Source: Bacillus sp. HMF5848 (GTDB lineage: Bacteria > Bacillota > Bacilli > Bacillales > HMF5848). Taken from it: 64,000 nt of DNA. Shown one piece after another: positions 61,215 through 64,000 of the stretch. The stretch covers positions 2,713,001-2,777,000 of the forward strand of contig NZ_RWIV01000001.1 of the NCBI RefSeq assembly GCF_003944835.1, given 5' to 3'. The notes beneath the pieces are model-generated. The model did not search any database, had not been told where the DNA came from, and worked only from the letters and a program-made list of their open reading frames with translations. The position numbers were made by a program, and so were the translations under genes. The stretch's first letter is position 1; every line of letters starts with the position of its first letter.

Positions 61215-63411
61215 TGGTGATCTCCGCCAACTCATAACCTAATTTATTATAAATTAATTCTATTGTTTTTTCAGCAGCAACTGGGATAACTGTTCCTGGT
61301 CCAAAGATTAAGCCTGCACCATGTTCTTTTAAGTAATCATAATCCTGAGCAGGAATGACGCCACCAATTACTACTAATATATCTTCACGACCAAGTTGCT
61401 TAAGCTGTTCAACAAGCTGCGGAAGCAGTGTTTTGTGACCAGCAGCTAACGAGCTCATTCCGATAACATGCACATCATTTTCTACAGCTTGACGAGCGGT
61501 TTCTTCAGGTGTTTGAAATAGTGGTCCAATATCCACATCAAAACCTAAATCAGCAAATGCTGTTGCAATTACCTTTGCTCCTCTATCATGTCCATCCTGT
61601 CCCATTTTAGCAATCATAATGCGCGGGCGACGACCCTCTGATTGTAAAAAGTCATCTGTAAGCTGCTTTACGTGGTTAATTTGTGCATCATTTGAATATT
61701 CAGCAGCATATACACCACTTATGGAGCGGATTACTGCTTTATGGCGTCCAGCCACTTCTTCAATAGCAGCAGATATTTCACCTAACGTGGCACGAGCACG
61801 GGCAGCCTCTATAGCTAATGCTAATAAATTGCCACTTTCTTGTTTGACAGACTCCGTAATAGCTCGTAACGCCTGTTGCACTTTCTCTTCATCACGAACA
61901 GTCTTTAGCTGTTGAATACGAGCAATTTGTTGCTCTCTCACAGCAGTATTATCAATATCTAAAATTTCTAACGGATCTTCCTTATCTAATCTATACTTAT
62001 TTACACCGATAATCGTTTCCTTACCAGAATCAATTTTAGCCTGACGACGTGCAGAGGCTTCTTCAATACGCATCTTAGGTAAGCCAGTTTCAATTGCTTT
62101 CGCCATCCCACCTAGCGACTCAATTTCCTCTATATGCTTCCACGCACGCTCCATCAACTGCTCTGTTAGTTTTTCAACATAATACGAGCCAGCCCACGGA
62201 TCAATCACATTACAAATTCCTGTCTCATCTTGTAAAAATAATTGTGTGTTGCGTGCAATACGTGCTGAGAAGTCAGTCGGCAACGCAATAGCCTCATCGA
62301 GAGCATTTGTGTGTAACGATTGTGTATGTCCTAAAGCAGCGGCATGAGCTTCTAGACATGTGCGGACAACGTTATTATAAGGATCTTGTTCCGTTAGACT
62401 CCACCCGGATGTTTGCGAATGCGTCCGCAAAGCCATCGATTTTGGATTTTTCGGATTAAATTGCTTCATCATCTGTGCCCACATAAGTCTAGCTGCTCTC
62501 ATCTTGGCTACTTCCATAAAGTAATTCATACCGACCGCCCAGAAGAACGATAAACGTGGAGCAAAAGAATCAATATCTATCCCTGCTTTCAACCCCGTTC
62601 GCACATACTCTAGTCCATCCGCTAATGTATAAGCAAGCTCTAAGTCAGCAGGAGCACCGGCTTCTTGCATATGATAGCCCGAGATACTTATGCTATTAAA
62701 CTTTGGCATATACTTTGATGTGTATTCAAAAATATCAGCAATAATTTTCATAGACATATCAGGTGGATAAATATATGTGTTACGAACCATGTACTCTTTT
62801 AAAATATCATTTTGAATCGTACCAGCAAGTTTGTCTTGCGTAACACCTTGTTCTTCGGCTGTCACAATATAAAATGCCATAACAGGTATTACTGCACCAT
62901 TCATTGTCATGGAAACAGACATTTGATCAAGCGGTATGCCGTTAAACAACGTTTTCATATCTAGAATTGAATCTATGGCAACACCCGCTTTTCCCACATC
63001 CCCTACAACACGAGGATGATCAGAGTCGTAGCCACGATGTGTCGCTAAATCAAACGCCACAGACAACCCCTTTTGTCCCATTGCAAGATTACGGCGATAA
63101 AATGCATTGCTTTCTTCTGCAGTTGAGAATCCGGCATATTGACGGACCGTCCAAGGACGATTAACATACATAGTTGAATATGGGCCTCTTAAAAATGGAG
63201 GCACACCAGGTAAATAATCGAGGTGCTTGAGATTTGTAATATCATCTTCATGGTACAATGGCTTAACAAGAATATGCTCGTTCGTTTCAAATAGCATATC
63301 ATCTATGTTTTTATTAATATCTTGTTCTATTGACGCTTGCCATTGCTCTTTGTTCATAGTAGTTTGTTCACTTTGCAATGTAACTTTCGAAAAATCTAAC
63401 CGATCTGTCAT
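61207..63411 (-). CDS. mutB: Methylmalonyl-CoA mutase large subunit
   Basis: A 734-residue B12-dependent enzyme converting methylmalonyl-CoA to succinyl-CoA. The substrate-binding TIM-barrel half begins with [28 protein letters not shown]; the C-terminal B12-binding domain has [15 protein letters not shown] with the axial-ligand His (DxHxxG). The length is that of the catalytic subunit. AGGGGTG precedes the ATG. mutA ends one base upstream and meaB overlaps downstream, so the three form one operon. Confidence 0.97.
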   Translation of the reverse strand: MTDRLDFSKVTLQSEQTTMNKEQWQASIEQDINKNIDDMLFETNEHILVKPLYHEDDITNLKHLDYLPGVPPFLRGPYSTMYVNRPWTVRQYAGFSTAEESNAFYRRNLAMGQKGLSVAFDLATHRGYDSDHPRVVGDVGKAGVAIDSILDMKTLFNGIPLDQMSVSMTMNGAVIPVMAFYIVTAEEQGVTQDKLAGTIQNDILKEYMVRNTYIYPPDMSMKIIADIFEYTSKYMPKFNSISISGYHMQEAGAPADLELAYTLADGLEYVRTGLKAGIDIDSFAPRLSFFWAVGMNYFMEVAKMRAARLMWAQMMKQFNPKNPKSMALRTHSQTSGWSLTEQDPYNNVVRTCLEAHAAALGHTQSLHTNALDEAIALPTDFSARIARNTQLFLQDETGICNVIDPWAGSYYVEKLTEQLMERAWKHIEEIESLGGMAKAIETGLPKMRIEEASARRQAKIDSGKETIIGVNKYRLDKEDPLEILDIDNTAVREQQIARIQQLKTVRDEEKVQQALRAITESVKQESGNLLALAIEAARARATLGEISAAIEEVAGRHKAVIRSISGVYAAEYSNDAQINHVKQLTDDFLQSEGRRPRIMIAKMGQDGHDRGAKVIATAFADLGFDVDIGPLFQTPEETARQAVENDVHVIGMSSLAAGHKTLLPQLVEQLKQLGREDILVVIGGVIPAQDYDYLKEHGAGLIFGPGTVIPVAAEKTIELIYNKLGYELAEITND

Positions 63412-63412
63412 G

Positions 63413-64000
63413 TTATATCACCCCTAACGTTTGCTGAAGACTTTTTATTGTCTCATAGCAATTCGAGCGAATATGGATAAAATCGTCTACACCAGATTCT
63501 TTTAGCTGTTTCTCCAGTTCTGCCTCTTGCTTACCTGCTACGTATACTACGGTTGAAGGATTTTGCTGCTTTAATTGAGCCGAGATGCTTGCTGCCATAT
63601 TTTCGTATGCATCGTCCTTCCCACAAATGATAAATACTCGTGAAGATTGCTGGTTAGCCCATGAAACCGCTGAATCAATAGATTCATGACCGTCATTTTT
63701 TTCAATAACAAATCCTCCTGCGCCAAAAAATCCACTTATAAAGTCAGCACGCGCTTTATGTGCAGGGATAGGACCTAAATTAATTAAAGTAACAGTTGGT
63801 CGAACTCCGGTTTTTCTTTCATACTCTTCACTTACCAACCTAATAGATTCAAACTCTGCAGTAAGACGTCGCTTCGGTATTTTAACAATGTCTTTTTCAG
63901 TTGTCTCAGCCTCTGTCAATTGACCTTTGTAAGGTTCAGTCGCATTCACATACATATTTGTCCCAACAATCTTTTCTTTACGTTGAGCGACATTTTTGAC
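63413..64000 (-). CDS. mutA: Methylmalonyl-CoA mutase small subunit, C-terminal part (cut by window end)
   Basis: The gene reads in from beyond base 64000: the frame stays open to the edge and encodes [19 protein letters not shown], typical of the MutA family. The visible 195 residues include the degenerate B12-like domain ([20 protein letters not shown]), which lacks the DxHxxG motif, as expected for the non-catalytic subunit. It is the first visible gene of the mutA-mutB-meaB operon. Confidence 0.92.
   Translation of the reverse strand, partial: VKNVAQRKEKIVGTNMYVNATEPYKGQLTEAETTEKDIVKIPKRRLTAEFESIRLVSEEYERKTGVRPTVTLINLGPIPAHKARADFISGFFGAGGFVIEKNDGHESIDSAVSWANQQSSRVFIICGKDDAYENMAASISAQLKQQNPSTVVYVAGKQEAELEKQLKESGVDDFIHIRSNCYETIKSLQQTLGVI

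Noticed and set aside
61619-61915. Open frame of 98 codons on the plus strand
   Set aside because: Shadow frame opposite the methylmalonyl-CoA mutase gene.
1-64000. tRNA or rRNA genes
   Set aside because: None recognised on either strand by reading for typical conserved arms and ends; a covariance scan was not possible.

Overview
The window is a chromosomal stretch of a low-GC, endospore-forming member of the Bacillaceae. The evidence is a GerA-type germinant receptor operon, a type-B RNase P RNA, a proline T-box, Prli42, bacilliredoxin BrxB, several proteins with spore-surface (SPOCS-like) domains, and gene order matching the yqk and yqj regions of Bacillus subtilis. Species cannot be named from the sequence alone. 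Gene names come from recognised protein sequence and order; no database search was run.

Layout. 1-5.1 kb: end of a ger operon, a lipoprotein, an RsgA-type ribosome-assembly GTPase with a short leader peptide, and a 3 x 104-bp tandem repeat. 5.1-7.1 kb: yqkE, yqkD, yqkC and yqkB. 7.1-11.6 kb: CDGSH protein, DedA, an HPr-like protein without the active-site histidine, a kinase-like phosphotransferase, and an ECF sigma/anti-sigma pair with a probable self-recognised promoter. 11.9-15 kb: yqjQ, yqjP and proI behind a proline T-box. 15.1-17.1 kb: a probable inorganic-carbon module (MpsC-like protein, SbtA-type bicarbonate permease, and a beta-carbonic-anhydrase homologue lacking all three zinc ligands). 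17.6-27 kb: mixed-acid fermentation genes (adhE, pflB, pflA) under Rex/Fnr-type operators, enclosing an HxlR regulator, an MFS transporter and a CatE-like dioxygenase. 27.2-31.5 kb: rnpB, yqjN, namA and rnz.

31.6-51.9 kb looks like a block inserted into the yqj order between rnz and polY1. It holds a HAD hydrolase, a 1425-residue multi-PAS diguanylate cyclase, a Cys/His/Tyr-rich small protein, a chromosomal ParM/ParR-like actin pair beside four SPOCS-like paralogues, a metallo-beta-lactamase-fold hydrolase, a ugpCAEB glycerol-3-phosphate-type ABC transporter with PhoP-like repeats upstream, and a duplicated-motif membrane protein. 52-64 kb resumes the yqj order: polY1 (with cheW), yqjE, yqjD, mce, prli42, an L,D-transpeptidase, yqjA and brxB, followed by the methylmalonyl-CoA mutase genes meaB, mutB and mutA (the last cut by the window end). 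Propionyl-CoA carboxylase, epimerase and mutase together interconvert propionyl-CoA and succinyl-CoA.

The best candidates for something not well described are the SbtA/pseudo-carbonic-anhydrase pair, the ParMR plus spore-surface cluster, and the His15-less HPr homologue. Several intergenic repeat families (104/105-bp arrays, GGTGCC palindromes, a dispersed element with a shared 39-bp tail) are also recorded.
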